Shown one piece after another: positions 1 through 8,965 of a DNA stretch of 57,436 nt (position 1 is the first letter of the stretch; each line of letters begins with the position of its first letter). Both the position numbers and the translations under genes were made by a program. The DNA is from an uncultured Acetatifactor sp. GTDB lineage: Bacteria; Bacillota; Clostridia; Lachnospirales; Lachnospiraceae. The stretch is from the NCBI GenBank assembly GCA_910584435.1, contig CAJUAP010000022.1:8390-65825 (forward strand), given 5' to 3'. A model generated the notes under the pieces. It was not told the DNA's origin, made no database searches, and saw nothing but the letters and a program-made list of their open reading frames with translations.

Positions 1-86
1 GCGCCGCCGTTTACACCTGCACCTGTATTCTGGTCTGCACCGCTGTTTACACCTGCACCTGTATTCTGGTCTGCACCGCTGTTTAC
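1..86 (-). repeat. 36-bp tandem repeat in the M60 gene (12-residue units)
   Basis: Two exact 36-bp copies (9-44 and 45-80) and the start of a degenerate third are read in frame near the C-terminal end of the M60 protein as repeats of SGADQNTGAGVN. The array continues past the left edge, so its copy number is unknown. It looks like a flexible Gly/Asn/Ala linker before a C-terminal anchor or binding module, which would lie outside the window. Confidence 0.9.
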
Positions 87-3000
87 ACCTGCATTGCTGC
101 TCAATTGAATCTCCGGCAAAATTGACGGTACTGCTTCCCACAGTGAATCACTCACCAGCCTCTGCCCTTCCTGGGTCAGTGCATTATTGACGCGGTACAG
201 CTCTGCACGTACCTTTGTAATTCCGTTCATATCTATCTGCTGCTGCGGTTCTATCCAATAAATCCATGTGCCGTCGGACACATTCTGGATAAGCCCCTCA
301 TCAGGCACTTCCGCCAGAATAATCTGCTGCGCTTTCAGGCTGTCATCCTGGTTCGTACCGCCCACAATATTTCCGTTCTGGTCATACAGAATCACTGTAT
401 TATAGTCGGGACTTCCCTTATATGCACCTGTAAACAGAATAGAACCCGCCGGAATCACATTATTCTCGCTCTCTCCGAACCGATATTCCGTACTCAGTGT
501 ACCAATCACAACCGTTCCGTCATCCACACGTCTGAAGTCTACATTGTCACCGGTTACGCCAAGCACATCCAGCTCCGCAATAGACACCTGGCGGCCATTG
601 AAAGTCACCTTAACGGCATCCGTCACAAAAGTACCCACATATCCGCCGTCTAAATTAGAGAAATACTGTGTACCGGATTCTGCCCAGCTTCCGCCGGCTA
701 CCCGATTCCATTCGCCGCCGGAACGCACGAACACCTCATACTCACCTGTCATTCCTCCAGCTCCCCGATATTTGAAGCCGGTCACGGTAAGGGTCTTATT
801 GAATTCCAAGATAATCCCGGCGCTTCCGTCTGCCGTTGCCGTATATACGGTGTTCACATCATTATCAATCAGCTTTGCCGCGCCGACTGCCTGCCCTGCA
901 AGGGCATCCTCATCTTCCGTCTCTGTGACACTGCCGGAACACATGGAATCCTGATTTTCCGGAATCTTCACGTCATCCGGAGCTGTGAGGTTTTCGGTAG
1001 TGACTGTCCAGTAATCCTTCTCCAGACTGCCGTCATGCTCAATCTTCACAGGAGCCAGAACCTTCACTGCCGATTGATTCAGATATTGATCAATCACTCT
1101 GACTTCATACCAGATCATACGATTGTTCACATACACCGTATCGGTAAAGGATACGTTTTCTTTTGTGGCAAATCCTGCCGTTTCCTTTATAACCTCACTG
1201 CCGGCATACATACATCTCACAATCTCATATCCCAGTACATCCGCCTCCGGTATATTCTTGAAGCCCAGCGTAATATCTACCTGATTTGCGCTTTCCGATT
1301 TCACCACCGCGGTCACATTGTCGCCGACAGCCTCTGTGGTACCCTCGCTGTTCAAGACACTTGCTCCGCCGTTTAAACTATATACTCTGGCATCATCATT
1401 TGCATAATAAATTGCCCTGGTTTCCGCTTCAAACTGACCTGCATAAGCTCTGGTTCCCTCATCCGGCGTCATCCCCCAGCGTTCAAAGAACAGAAGGATA
1501 TTCTTCTGCGCCGCCGCGCAGGACAATCTCATGAGATCCTGATTCCGGTCTCCTGACAGTGTCAATGCCACACCGCCCGGTGCAGGCGCCTTTGCAGCAC
1601 TTCTCGCATAGGTATCCACTCTTGCAAAGAACAGATTTGCCAGCTGCTCATCATAATTCTCATAGGTCCTGTAATTATATCCCCTGTCATATGCAAGGTG
1701 AAGCTGCCAGTACATTCCAAGCTGTGTAAACACATTGGATGCCGCACCCTTTGCTCCTGAAGTCACCTTATCAAACACATTGGCATATTGGAACCTCACA
1801 CTGTTGTTGGTATCCTTCGCCTGGGCCAGCACTGCAAAATAATTATTGGTAACCTCCGCCACGGCATAGGCGCCCTGGTTAATACAATGTCCGATTTCAT
1901 GTGCAATACCCCAGCCAAAATACCTGCCGCTCTGATATCTTCCTTCTGCATCGGACACAACCGGCTGCGATGTCACCATTCCGGCCGTTTCATTCCACTC
2001 GATACCGATATGGTTGCCGGAAGCATACATAAATGCCCCTGAGAACATTCTCTGATAACGGATATTCAAATGCCCCTTAGGTATCTGATTCACCGCATCC
2101 GCCGCTGTACTGTTCAGACCCTTGTGCTGGTAGAACAGATACATCATATCCTCCATGGCATCCATGGAAGCCAGAATCTTCTGCGCCTGTTCCTCCGTAC
2201 TTCCGCTTCCTGCCCCCGCTAAAATCTGCTGCGCCGGAATTGAGAACATCATGGTATCCAGCAAGATATCAGCTGCGCCGAGGATACAGTTCTGCCTGTC
2301 ATATTCCAAATTCACATTTCCAGAATACTTATGCACCTCCCCATGCTTTGCCTCTATTCCGCTCACGTACTGCTGTAATTCCTCTACATAAGTCTTCGTC
2401 CTTGCAAGCCTCTCTGCGCTGTCTGTCACATGATACAAATCAAGCTTCGGAACCTGCACACCGCCGCTGACACGAACCGCATACTGATCGGCCGCACTGT
2501 CACCGGTATATTGCACATACAATGCACCGCCTGACTCATAACCTGTAATTGACCATATCTTGGGAATGGAAATCTTATTTGCGCCCACTTTCAACGCAGC
2601 CACCGTAGTAAACATAGGACCTGTCTCTGCATGATATTGTGTTGCCACCAACTGAAGGTTGGTATTTGCCCCGGTTTTCATAGTACTGTGGCCCACATAT
2701 ACCATGATTTCTTCCTGTGCCTCCGCTACAACCCCCAGCGGCTGCCATGCATTCAATCCGCCGAATCCCCTGCCTACATCCTTGGTAGTAATACCTCCGT
2801 GGACAACAACGGAATCATTCAATTTCCCATCATTCAAAATAGTCTCTGCTGTCTGAAGCTCTATCTCCAGCAGCTCCCTGTCAGGATGATACTCACCGCT
2901 GACCTCATCCACGGTATTAATCTTAACCCGCAGTGCATCTATGGTCTGCTGAGTCACATCCGATCTCAGCACCGTATGAAGGTCATCCTCATAAAGGGCC

Positions 3001-5330
3001 ATAATTTCATCCATCAAAGTATCATAATAATAGAAATAAACTTCGGAAACGGATATTCTGCCTTTTGTATCATAACATGCAAGAGCAAACTGCAGCTTCT
3101 TAGCATTGACAGGCTCGGAAAGCTTTAATACGAAATAAGGTCTGCCCTCCGCATCTGTCTTACTCTGACGGGACGCACTGCAGAATGCCGCATTCCCCTC
3201 TTCATCCCAATACCTGACTCTCTGATAGAAAATGCTGGAATTAATACCGGGCATCGTGGTAAAGGCAATGGTATCCAGCTTGTACGCCTGATCAAATTCA
3301 TATGTAAGTCCGTGTGAGAGCTGCATGGTGTTATAACCGCCGTCATCCCAGGTATCCTTGAAGTAATAGGATTGAGGATTATGATCCACGGTTCCCCATG
3401 CCGTACCGGCACTGGTATCCAGTGGGCTGTCCTTCATGATTCCGCTCATGGCCGCACTGACAATATGAGCGCCTGCCTGTCCTTCCTCACCGATATTGAT
3501 CAGCTTGTATTTCGGCATTGCTGCTGCCTGCAGATCCGTTGTCACTGCGGATACGGATAGAGAAGGCGCACTCTCGCCGAATTCATTCACACCTGTAACA
3601 TATATGATGTATTCTGTCAAATCCGCAAGGTTATTGATGGTATAAGTATTTTCTGTGATACCTTCTATCTTCTGATATTCACCTGCGCTGCTCTCCTTAT
3701 AATACAGATTGTAAGTGAGCGTATCCTTCATGAGCTTCCAGGATACTATAACACTCTGGTATTGTCCCTTGGCAGATACATTATCCGGCTTATCCGGCTT
3801 GCCCGTGGGCTTTGGAATCGCTGTCACCGCATCACAATAACCACTGCTCCATGTTCCGTTCACAGCCTGTACCTGAATCTGGTATTCCAGATAATTGACC
3901 ATTTCCTTCCCGCCGAAGCTGGTCACGGTCAACTCATTCCTGGAAGTTCTTATCGTCTCCTGGCTCTCCCCCTGCCGAATCAATACTTCATAACCCGTAA
4001 CATTCACACAGGGATTCCACTTCAGGCTGATCATTTTACTGCCTGCCGCCGCTGTCAGATTCTCAGGAACATCCATCTGCGGCTCCTGAATCCTCTCCTC
4101 CATGCCGTTTACAAATTCAACTTTGGAAATTTCCGCAAGGTTATTATTATTTGACATCCGGGATATGGTAAAGGTAACTTTCTTGACAGCCACCTGTGCG
4201 CCGAGATACAGACGGATATTCCCGGCCTGATCCTTCTCTGCCCGCACCTGGGAACCCAGCATCAGGAAATCCACGCCATCCATCACAGGTATGGGTTCGG
4301 TCTTCTCTACCTGATTCCCGTTCTCGTCCACATCCATATACGTAATATCAAACACCGCCTTGCTGATTGGATTATTGCCCCCTGTCTCGATAATAATCCC
4401 ATCGGCCATGGCCGTTTCACTCACCACACCGAAATCAAATTCCAGGGAAACCGGATTGCTGTCCGATATCTCTCCCCCCTGGCTCGGCTTCAATGTAACA
4501 CTGTCCTGGCTTCTCAAAAGTGCTTCCAGATTCCCCTCTACATTGGTATTCCCTCCTGCACGAGGCGCAATGGCTGCCGCCGGAACAGAATTCTCGATTT
4601 TTGCCAATGTATCTCTGCCATCGCTGTAGCCGGCAGCCATATACTGCAGATCCACAAGATTTGTCGCATTGTCACCGTTTAAATCCGTTGCCGCAGAAGC
4701 ATTACTGCCGCTGTTAATCGCATTTACCAGTTCCGTTCTGTCCGCCGCATCATTGCATCCATCGCCATTTACGTCTCCAATCAGCAGAACGCCGGGATGC
4801 GCCGCACCTTCCTCATAATTCATTCCCCCCAGGAAACCTGTGGTGAGGTTAATAATATATGCCTTATCCTTCACGGAAATATTCTGTGTATATGCAGCAA
4901 ACCCCTCCGCTGACACTGACATCTGATACACACCCTCTGCCAGCCCTTCAAAATTAAGCCTGTTCTCTATTGTACTGTCACCGCCAAGGGTTATAATTCC
5001 TGCCAGCTGTTCACCGGAAGCGCCTGTCAGACATACCGTAAAATCCACCCGCTTCTGCAGTTCCAGCGCACTGGCTATGGACACGTCCACCTGCCCACGG
5101 CCCCCTGCCGCCGATATAATACTGCGGGGTTCTGCTGCCGCCTGTACAGTAATATTCTTTGCCTTGGCCAGTTTGCCATATTCTCCGGCATATGACGTAA
5201 CATTGGAGCCAAGCGCCATTACCGCCGCCAGGAAAACAGCGCCGCTCTGTTTCCAGCGCTTCTTATGACCGGCTTTATTTCTATTCAAAAATCTGTTCCG
5301 GTTCTCCATCCATTTTTTTATCTGCTTCAT
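1..5330 (-). CDS. Secreted multidomain M60-family metallopeptidase with dockerin, Fn3 and F5/8C-like domains (C-terminus off the edge)
   Basis: An open frame of at least 1776 codons starts at an ATG at 5330 behind a strong AAAGGAGGAG site and runs off the left edge. A basic N-terminus followed by a hydrophobic stretch (about residues 26-47, ending near SYAG) is a signal peptide. A small beta-sandwich (about 90-170) is followed by a type-I dockerin-like pair of calcium loops (GDVNGDG at residue 185 and DLNGDN about 40 residues later), two Fn3-like domains (about 418-600), a discoidin/F5-8C-like region (about 600-770), the peptidase, and another F5/8C-like domain (about 1465-1595). The zinc motif HEIGH is at residues 1144-1148 with a Glu at 1159, fitting the M60 pattern HExxH-x(8-24)-E. 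M60 enzymes are known for cleaving mucin-type O-glycoproteins, so a host-glycoprotein target is inferred. It lies 50 bp downstream of gpmI with no obvious terminator between. Confidence 0.85.
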   Translation of the reverse strand, partial: MKQIKKWMENRNRFLNRNKAGHKKRWKQSGAVFLAAVMALGSNVTSYAGEYGKLAKAKNITVQAAAEPRSIISAAGGRGQVDVSIASALELQKRVDFTVCLTGASGEQLAGIITLGGDSTIENRLNFEGLAEGVYQMSVSAEGFAAYTQNISVKDKAYIINLTTGFLGGMNYEEGAAHPGVLLIGDVNGDGCNDAADRTELVNAINSGSNASAATDLNGDNATNLVDLQYMAAGYSDGRDTLAKIENSVPAAAIAPRAGGNTNVEGNLEALLRSQDSVTLKPSQGGEISDSNPVSLEFDFGVVSETAMADGIIIETGGNNPISKAVFDITYMDVDENGNQVEKTEPIPVMDGVDFLMLGSQVRAEKDQAGNIRLYLGAQVAVKKVTFTISRMSNNNNLAEISKVEFVNGMEERIQEPQMDVPENLTAAAGSKMISLKWNPCVNVTGYEVLIRQGESQETIRTSRNELTVTSFGGKEMVNYLEYQIQVQAVNGTWSSGYCDAVTAIPKPTGKPDKPDNVSAKGQYQSVIVSWKLMKDTLTYNLYYKESSAGEYQKIEGITENTYTINNLADLTEYIIYVTGVNEFGESAPSLSVSAVTTDLQAAAMPKYKLINIGEEGQAGAHIVSAAMSGIMKDSPLDTSAGTAWGTVDHNPQSYYFKDTWDDGGYNTMQLSHGLTYEFDQAYKLDTIAFTTMPGINSSIFYQRVRYWDEEGNAAFCSASRQSKTDAEGRPYFVLKLSEPVNAKKLQFALACYDTKGRISVSEVYFYYYDTLMDEIMALYEDDLHTVLRSDVTQQTIDALRVKINTVDEVSGEYHPDRELLEIELQTAETILNDGKLNDSVVVHGGITTKDVGRGFGGLNAWQPLGVVAEAQEEIMVYVGHSTMKTGANTNLQLVATQYHAETGPMFTTVAALKVGANKISIPKIWSITGYESGGALYVQYTGDSAADQYAVRVSGGVQVPKLDLYHVTDSAERLARTKTYVEELQQYVSGIEAKHGEVHKYSGNVNLEYDRQNCILGAADILLDTMMFSIPAQQILAGAGSGSTEEQAQKILASMDAMEDMMYLFYQHKGLNSTAADAVNQIPKGHLNIRYQRMFSGAFMYASGNHIGIEWNETAGMVTSQPVVSDAEGRYQSGRYFGWGIAHEIGHCINQGAYAVAEVTNNYFAVLAQAKDTNNSVRFQYANVFDKVTSGAKGAASNVFTQLGMYWQLHLAYDRGYNYRTYENYDEQLANLFFARVDTYARSAAKAPAPGGVALTLSGDRNQDLMRLSCAAAQKNILLFFERWGMTPDEGTRAYAGQFEAETRAIYYANDDARVYSLNGGASVLNSEGTTEAVGDNVTAVVKSESANQVDITLGFKNIPEADVLGYEIVRCMYAGSEVIKETAGFATKENVSFTDTVYVNNRMIWYEVRVIDQYLNQSAVKVLAPVKIEHDGSLEKDYWTVTTENLTAPDDVKIPENQDSMCSGSVTETEDEDALAGQAVGAAKLIDNDVNTVYTATADGSAGIILEFNKTLTVTGFKYRGAGGMTGEYEVFVRSGGEWNRVAGGSWAESGTQYFSNLDGGYVGTFVTDAVKVTFNGRQVSIAELDVLGVTGDNVDFRRVDDGTVVIGTLSTEYRFGESENNVIPAGSILFTGAYKGSPDYNTVILYDQNGNIVGGTNQDDSLKAQQIILAEVPDEGLIQNVSDGTWIYWIEPQQQIDMNGITKVRAELYRVNNALTQEGQRLVSDSLWEAVPSILPEIQLSSNAGVNSGADQNTGAGVNSGADQNTGAGVNGG

Positions 5331-5380
5331 ACCAAGCTGCTCCTCCTTTCATCCGGTTGAAGGCTTCTTACGCCATCCCC

Positions 5381-6925
5381 TTATTTTTTTACCAATAGAG
5401 AAGTTCCCGTCATTTCTGCCGGCTGCTCCTTACCCATGATCTGAATCAGCGTCGGTACGATATCCGCCAGACAGCCGTTCTCCCGCAGGGTATACGATTC
5501 GTCGAAATTAACCAGAATAAACGGCACCTGGTTGGTGGTATGTGCGGTAAACGGTTCTCCTGTCTCATAATCCACCAGCATTTCCGCATTGCCGTGATCT
5601 GCGCAGATGAACATAGCGCCATCCACTTCCTTCACAGCCTCCACTGCCCTTCCCACACATTCGTCCACTGCTTCCACGGCTTTGACGGCGGCTTCCAGAA
5701 CACCCGTATGCCCCACCATGTCCGGATTCGCAAAATTAATAATAATCACATCATATTTTCCGGAACGGATTGCCTCACAGAGCTTATCACACACCTCATA
5801 GGCGCTCATCTGCGGCTTAAGGTCATAGGTAGCCACATCCTTCGGAGAATTTACCAGAACTCTGTCTTCTCCTTCGTTTGGCTCTTCCACACCGCCGTTA
5901 AAGAAAAACGTCACATGGGCATACTTCTCCGTCTCCGCAATCCTGGCCTGCTTCATGCCGTTTGCCGCCAGCCATTCCCCAAAGGTATTGGTTACGGCCA
6001 CCTTATGGAATGCAACCTCCTTATTGGGAATCGTCGGATCATAGTCGGAGAAACACACATAGGTAATCTGCTTCCTGGGTCCTCTGTCAAATCCCTGAAA
6101 TTCATCATCGCAGAAAGCTCTTGTAATCTCCCTTGCTCTATCCGGACGGAAATTGAAGAAGATAATGGAATCACCATCCTGTACAACCGCCGCCGGTCTG
6201 CCATCCTCCACTGCCACAGTGGGCTTCACAAACTCATCTGTCTCGCCCCTGTCATAGGACTGGCTGATTCCGCACACACCACAGGCAGCCGTCAGCCCTT
6301 CCCCCTTTGTCATGGCGTCATAGGCTAATTTGACACGATCATAATTATTATCCCTGTCCATTGCGTAATAGCGTCCCATTACCGACGCAATCTTACCCAC
6401 TCCAATCTTCTCCATCTGTGCCGCCAGCGCTTCCGCGTACCCCTTGCCGCTTGCAGGCGGTGTATCACGTCCATCCAGGAAGCAGTGTACGTACACCTTG
6501 TCAAGACCGTTCCTCTTTGCCAGATCCAGCAGCCCGTACAGATGCGTATTATGACTGTGTACGCCGCCGTCGGACAAAAGCCCCATCAAATGAAGCGCAC
6601 TGTTATTCTGCTTACAGTTTTCCACTGCTTTCAGCAGAGCAGGGTTCTCAAAAAAGGTACCGTCCTGAATCTCCTTGGTGATCCTGGTCAGTTCCTGATA
6701 TACAATACGGCCCGCCCCCATATTCAAATGTCCTACCTCAGAATTCCCCATCTGTCCTTCGGGAAGTCCCACTGCCATTCCGCTGGCATTTCCTCTCACA
6801 AATGGATATTCCTTCATCAGCTGATCCATCACTGGCGTTGACGCCTGTGCCACTGCATTTCCTTCCGACTTCTCATTGAGGCCGTAGCCATCCAAAATCA
6901 TTAAAACTACCGGTTTCTTGCTCAT
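5381..6925 (-). CDS. gpmI: 2,3-bisphosphoglycerate-independent phosphoglycerate mutase
   Basis: A protein of 514 residues, the normal length for the family, interconverts 3- and 2-phosphoglycerate in glycolysis in the cytoplasm with two Mn(II) ions. The N-terminal metal-binding start (MILDGYGLNEKSEGNA), the catalytic Ser62 in MGNSEVGHLNMG, the HSHNTHLYGLL and DGRDTPP motifs of the transferase domain, and the C-terminal ADHGNAE and HTTNQVPFI metal ligands are all present, so the enzyme looks intact. The start at 6925 is the first in-frame ATG behind a GAGGAGAGAG-type site. It has its own sigma-A-type promoter (7010-7038) and is transcribed away from the cation transporter. The secreted peptidase follows 50 bp downstream and may be co-transcribed. 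Confidence 0.97.
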   Translation of the reverse strand: MSKKPVVLMILDGYGLNEKSEGNAVAQASTPVMDQLMKEYPFVRGNASGMAVGLPEGQMGNSEVGHLNMGAGRIVYQELTRITKEIQDGTFFENPALLKAVENCKQNNSALHLMGLLSDGGVHSHNTHLYGLLDLAKRNGLDKVYVHCFLDGRDTPPASGKGYAEALAAQMEKIGVGKIASVMGRYYAMDRDNNYDRVKLAYDAMTKGEGLTAACGVCGISQSYDRGETDEFVKPTVAVEDGRPAAVVQDGDSIIFFNFRPDRAREITRAFCDDEFQGFDRGPRKQITYVCFSDYDPTIPNKEVAFHKVAVTNTFGEWLAANGMKQARIAETEKYAHVTFFFNGGVEEPNEGEDRVLVNSPKDVATYDLKPQMSAYEVCDKLCEAIRSGKYDVIIINFANPDMVGHTGVLEAAVKAVEAVDECVGRAVEAVKEVDGAMFICADHGNAEMLVDYETGEPFTAHTTNQVPFILVNFDESYTLRENGCLADIVPTLIQIMGKEQPAEMTGTSLLVKK

Positions 6926-7009
6926 TTTTCTCTCTCCTCACACTGCCCGCCATTCCGACGGACTGACAATATATTACTTCTATGGGCACTTTCCCCACAT
7001 CATACCAAA

Positions 7010-7038
7010 ATTATACTATCAATTACTTTGGGACGCAA
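7010..7038 (-). promoter_or_regulatory. Predicted sigma-A promoter for gpmI
   Basis: On the minus strand TTGCGT (7038-7033) and TATAAT (7015-7010) are separated by exactly 17 bp, about 85 bp upstream of the gpmI ATG. The -10 is perfect. Confidence 0.7.
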
Positions 7039-7079
7039 TCATAATTTTTCTTTCTTACCGCTTTTCTTTTTCTGCATAC

Positions 7080-7108
7080 TTGCATTTTGTATCCTCAATT
7101 GTTATACT
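7080..7108 (+). promoter_or_regulatory. Predicted sigma-A promoter for the cation transporter/YgjP pair
   Basis: TTGCAT (7080-7085) and TATACT (7103-7108) are separated by 17 bp. The start codon lies about 100 bp downstream, leaving a leader of roughly 90 nt. Together with the gpmI promoter it makes the 280-bp gap 6926-7206 a divergent promoter region. Confidence 0.65.
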
Positions 7109-7206
7109 GATGTGAAACTGCAGCAGCAAAAGCTGTTTCCACCTGACAAGTCCGCGACAGTATTGCCGGATACATACATTGAAATGTCTACGAATCGAGG
7201 TTTATT

Positions 7207-8397
7207 ATGATTACACTCTTATCCAGATTATTTATCAAAACACCGGACAACATCACAGATCCCGCCACAAGGCAATCCTATGGCATCTTATGCGGCGCTG
7301 TGGGAATTTTCCTGAACCTCTGTCTGTTTGCAGGAAAATTCACAGCCGGAATTCTCAGCAGCTCCATTGCCATCACCGCCGATGCTTTTAACAATCTGTC
7401 GGATGCCGGTTCTTCCATTATCACGCTGATTGGCTTCAAAATGGCCGGTCAGAAACCCGATCCCGACCATCCCTTCGGCCACGGACGCATCGAGTATATC
7501 TCCGGATTGCTGGTAGCAGTAATCATCCTGTTGATGGGACTGGAATTATTAAAGGCTTCCGTCTCCAAAATCCTCCATCCGGAGACACTTGCCTTCTCCC
7601 CCGTGATATTTTTCATTCTGCTGGCATCCATTCTGGTCAAGGGCTATATGTTTCTGTACAACCGCCGAATCGGTAAGAAACTAAACGCCGCTGCCATACT
7701 GGCAACTGCCGCAGATTCCTTCAGCGACATGCTGGCAACCGCCGTTGTTCTGGCAGCCACACTGGTCTCTCATTTTACATCCTTATCCATAGACGGCTGG
7801 TGCGGCATCCTGGTAGGATTGTTCATCTGTTATGCGGGCTGCCAGGCCGCCAAAGACACCATCAGCCCCCTCTTAGGCCAGGCGCCGGACAAAGAATTCG
7901 TCAGCAAAATCAATGACCTTGTCATGGCGCATGAAGGCATCCTGGGCATTCACGACCTGATCGTACACAATTATGGTCCGGGCAGAATTCTCATCTCCCT
8001 TCACGCGGAAGTGCCCTCTGACGGATGTCTTCTGGAACTTCATGAGAAAATCGACACCATAGAGCATGAACTGAAGGAACAGCTTCACTGCCATGCGGTG
8101 ATTCATATGGATCCTGTATGCGTGGGTGATGAGGAAACTGCCAGATTCAAAATCCTGGCAGAAAACTGTCTGCAGGAAATCAGTGAAGAACTTTCCCTCC
8201 GCGGAAACCGCCGGAAACTGACTCTGCATGATTTCCGCATTGTAGCCGGTCCCAGCCATACCAATCTCATATTTGATGTGGTCAGCCCCTATGACTGCCC
8301 CATATCCGACAGGGAGCTGACATCACGGATCCAGGAACGAATCCGGCAGAATAACCCTGATTGCTCCGTGGTCATTGAGGTAGATAAGCAGATGTAA
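7207..8397 (+). CDS. Cation diffusion facilitator (CDF) family divalent-metal transporter
   Basis: A 396-residue membrane protein typical of proton-coupled export of Zn, Fe, Mn or similar ions from the cytoplasm. The CDF signature HPFGHGRIEYISG follows the second transmembrane segment, and acidic residues that build the transport site are seen in TM2 (ITADAFNNLSD) and TM5 (AADSFSDMLAT). Six transmembrane helices occupy about residues 25-215, followed by a cytoplasmic ferredoxin-like dimerisation domain (about 220-300) with His and Asp residues. The remaining C-terminal 90 residues form a second small domain, so the protein is longer than the usual 300-residue CDF. Metal specificity cannot be read from the sequence. 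The next gene starts 2 nt after the stop, so the two are probably translationally coupled. Confidence 0.93.
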   Translation: MITLLSRLFIKTPDNITDPATRQSYGILCGAVGIFLNLCLFAGKFTAGILSSSIAITADAFNNLSDAGSSIITLIGFKMAGQKPDPDHPFGHGRIEYISGLLVAVIILLMGLELLKASVSKILHPETLAFSPVIFFILLASILVKGYMFLYNRRIGKKLNAAAILATAADSFSDMLATAVVLAATLVSHFTSLSIDGWCGILVGLFICYAGCQAAKDTISPLLGQAPDKEFVSKINDLVMAHEGILGIHDLIVHNYGPGRILISLHAEVPSDGCLLELHEKIDTIEHELKEQLHCHAVIHMDPVCVGDEETARFKILAENCLQEISEELSLRGNRRKLTLHDFRIVAGPSHTNLIFDVVSPYDCPISDRELTSRIQERIRQNNPDCSVVIEVDKQM

Positions 8398-8399
8398 AA

Positions 8400-8900
8400 A
8401 TGCAGCAGTTTGGACAGGTCACTGAACTGCTACGTAAAAATCACTATACGGAAAGGACTGCCTTCCATATGAGCCAAAAAACAAATACCATTTCCTTTAC
8501 AAAAGCCGAAAAAAAGAGACTGGAAACATTGGAGCGCCGGTACCGCAAGGCTGCCAGGACACAGTTTGAAGCACGCGTGGCTTATTATCACAGAATCACC
8601 GGCGGACATTATACCTCCATCACCATCAGGGATCAGAAAAGCCGCTGGGGAAGCTGTTCCTCCAGCGGCACTCTGTCCTTCAATTATCGTCTGATTTTTG
8701 CTCCTCCCATAATACTTGATTACGTGGTCGTCCATGAGCTCTGCCACCTGACCCATATGAACCATTCCAAGGACTTCTGGAACATGGTGGCCGCCGTCAT
8801 GCCGGATTATAAGGTTCATAAGCAATGGCTGCGGGAGCATGGGCAGGAGCTTACCCTGGAAGCTCATTTGACCAGGATTGGTATTCCTCTCACACTTTAA
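8400..8900 (+). CDS. YgjP-like (DUF45/M48-type) zinc metallopeptidase
   Basis: A protein of 166 residues with the YgjP hallmarks: SRWGSCSSSGTLSFNYRL and the zinc site HELCHLTHMNHSKDFW (HExxH with a downstream His and aromatic residue). These SprT/wss-like cytoplasmic proteins are predicted metallopeptidases whose substrates are generally unknown. The start at 8400 lies 2 nt after the transporter stop; an alternative ATG at 8469 (MSQKTN) has a weak AAAGGA site upstream and would remove 23 residues that are not obviously conserved. Which start is used is uncertain. Confidence 0.85.
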   Translation: MQQFGQVTELLRKNHYTERTAFHMSQKTNTISFTKAEKKRLETLERRYRKAARTQFEARVAYYHRITGGHYTSITIRDQKSRWGSCSSSGTLSFNYRLIFAPPIILDYVVVHELCHLTHMNHSKDFWNMVAAVMPDYKVHKQWLREHGQELTLEAHLTRIGIPLTL

Positions 8901-8931
8901 TTCCTCATTTACACGATTCCTCAATTCATAT

Positions 8932-8958
8932 AAAGCGCCTGTCATTGACAGACGCTTT
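8932..8958. terminator. Bidirectional hairpin terminator between convergent genes
   Basis: A 27-bp inverted repeat has arms AAAGCG-CTGTC and GACAG-CGCTTT, one mismatch and a 3-nt loop. It lies between the end of the YgjP gene and the end of the convergent solute-binding protein gene. T-rich flanks are short on both sides. Confidence 0.7.
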
Positions 8959-8965
8959 GTAAGTT

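Noticed and set aside
5540..6328. Plus-strand 262-codon open frame opposite gpmI
   Set aside because: It is antisense to an intact glycolytic gene and shows no domain or start signal.
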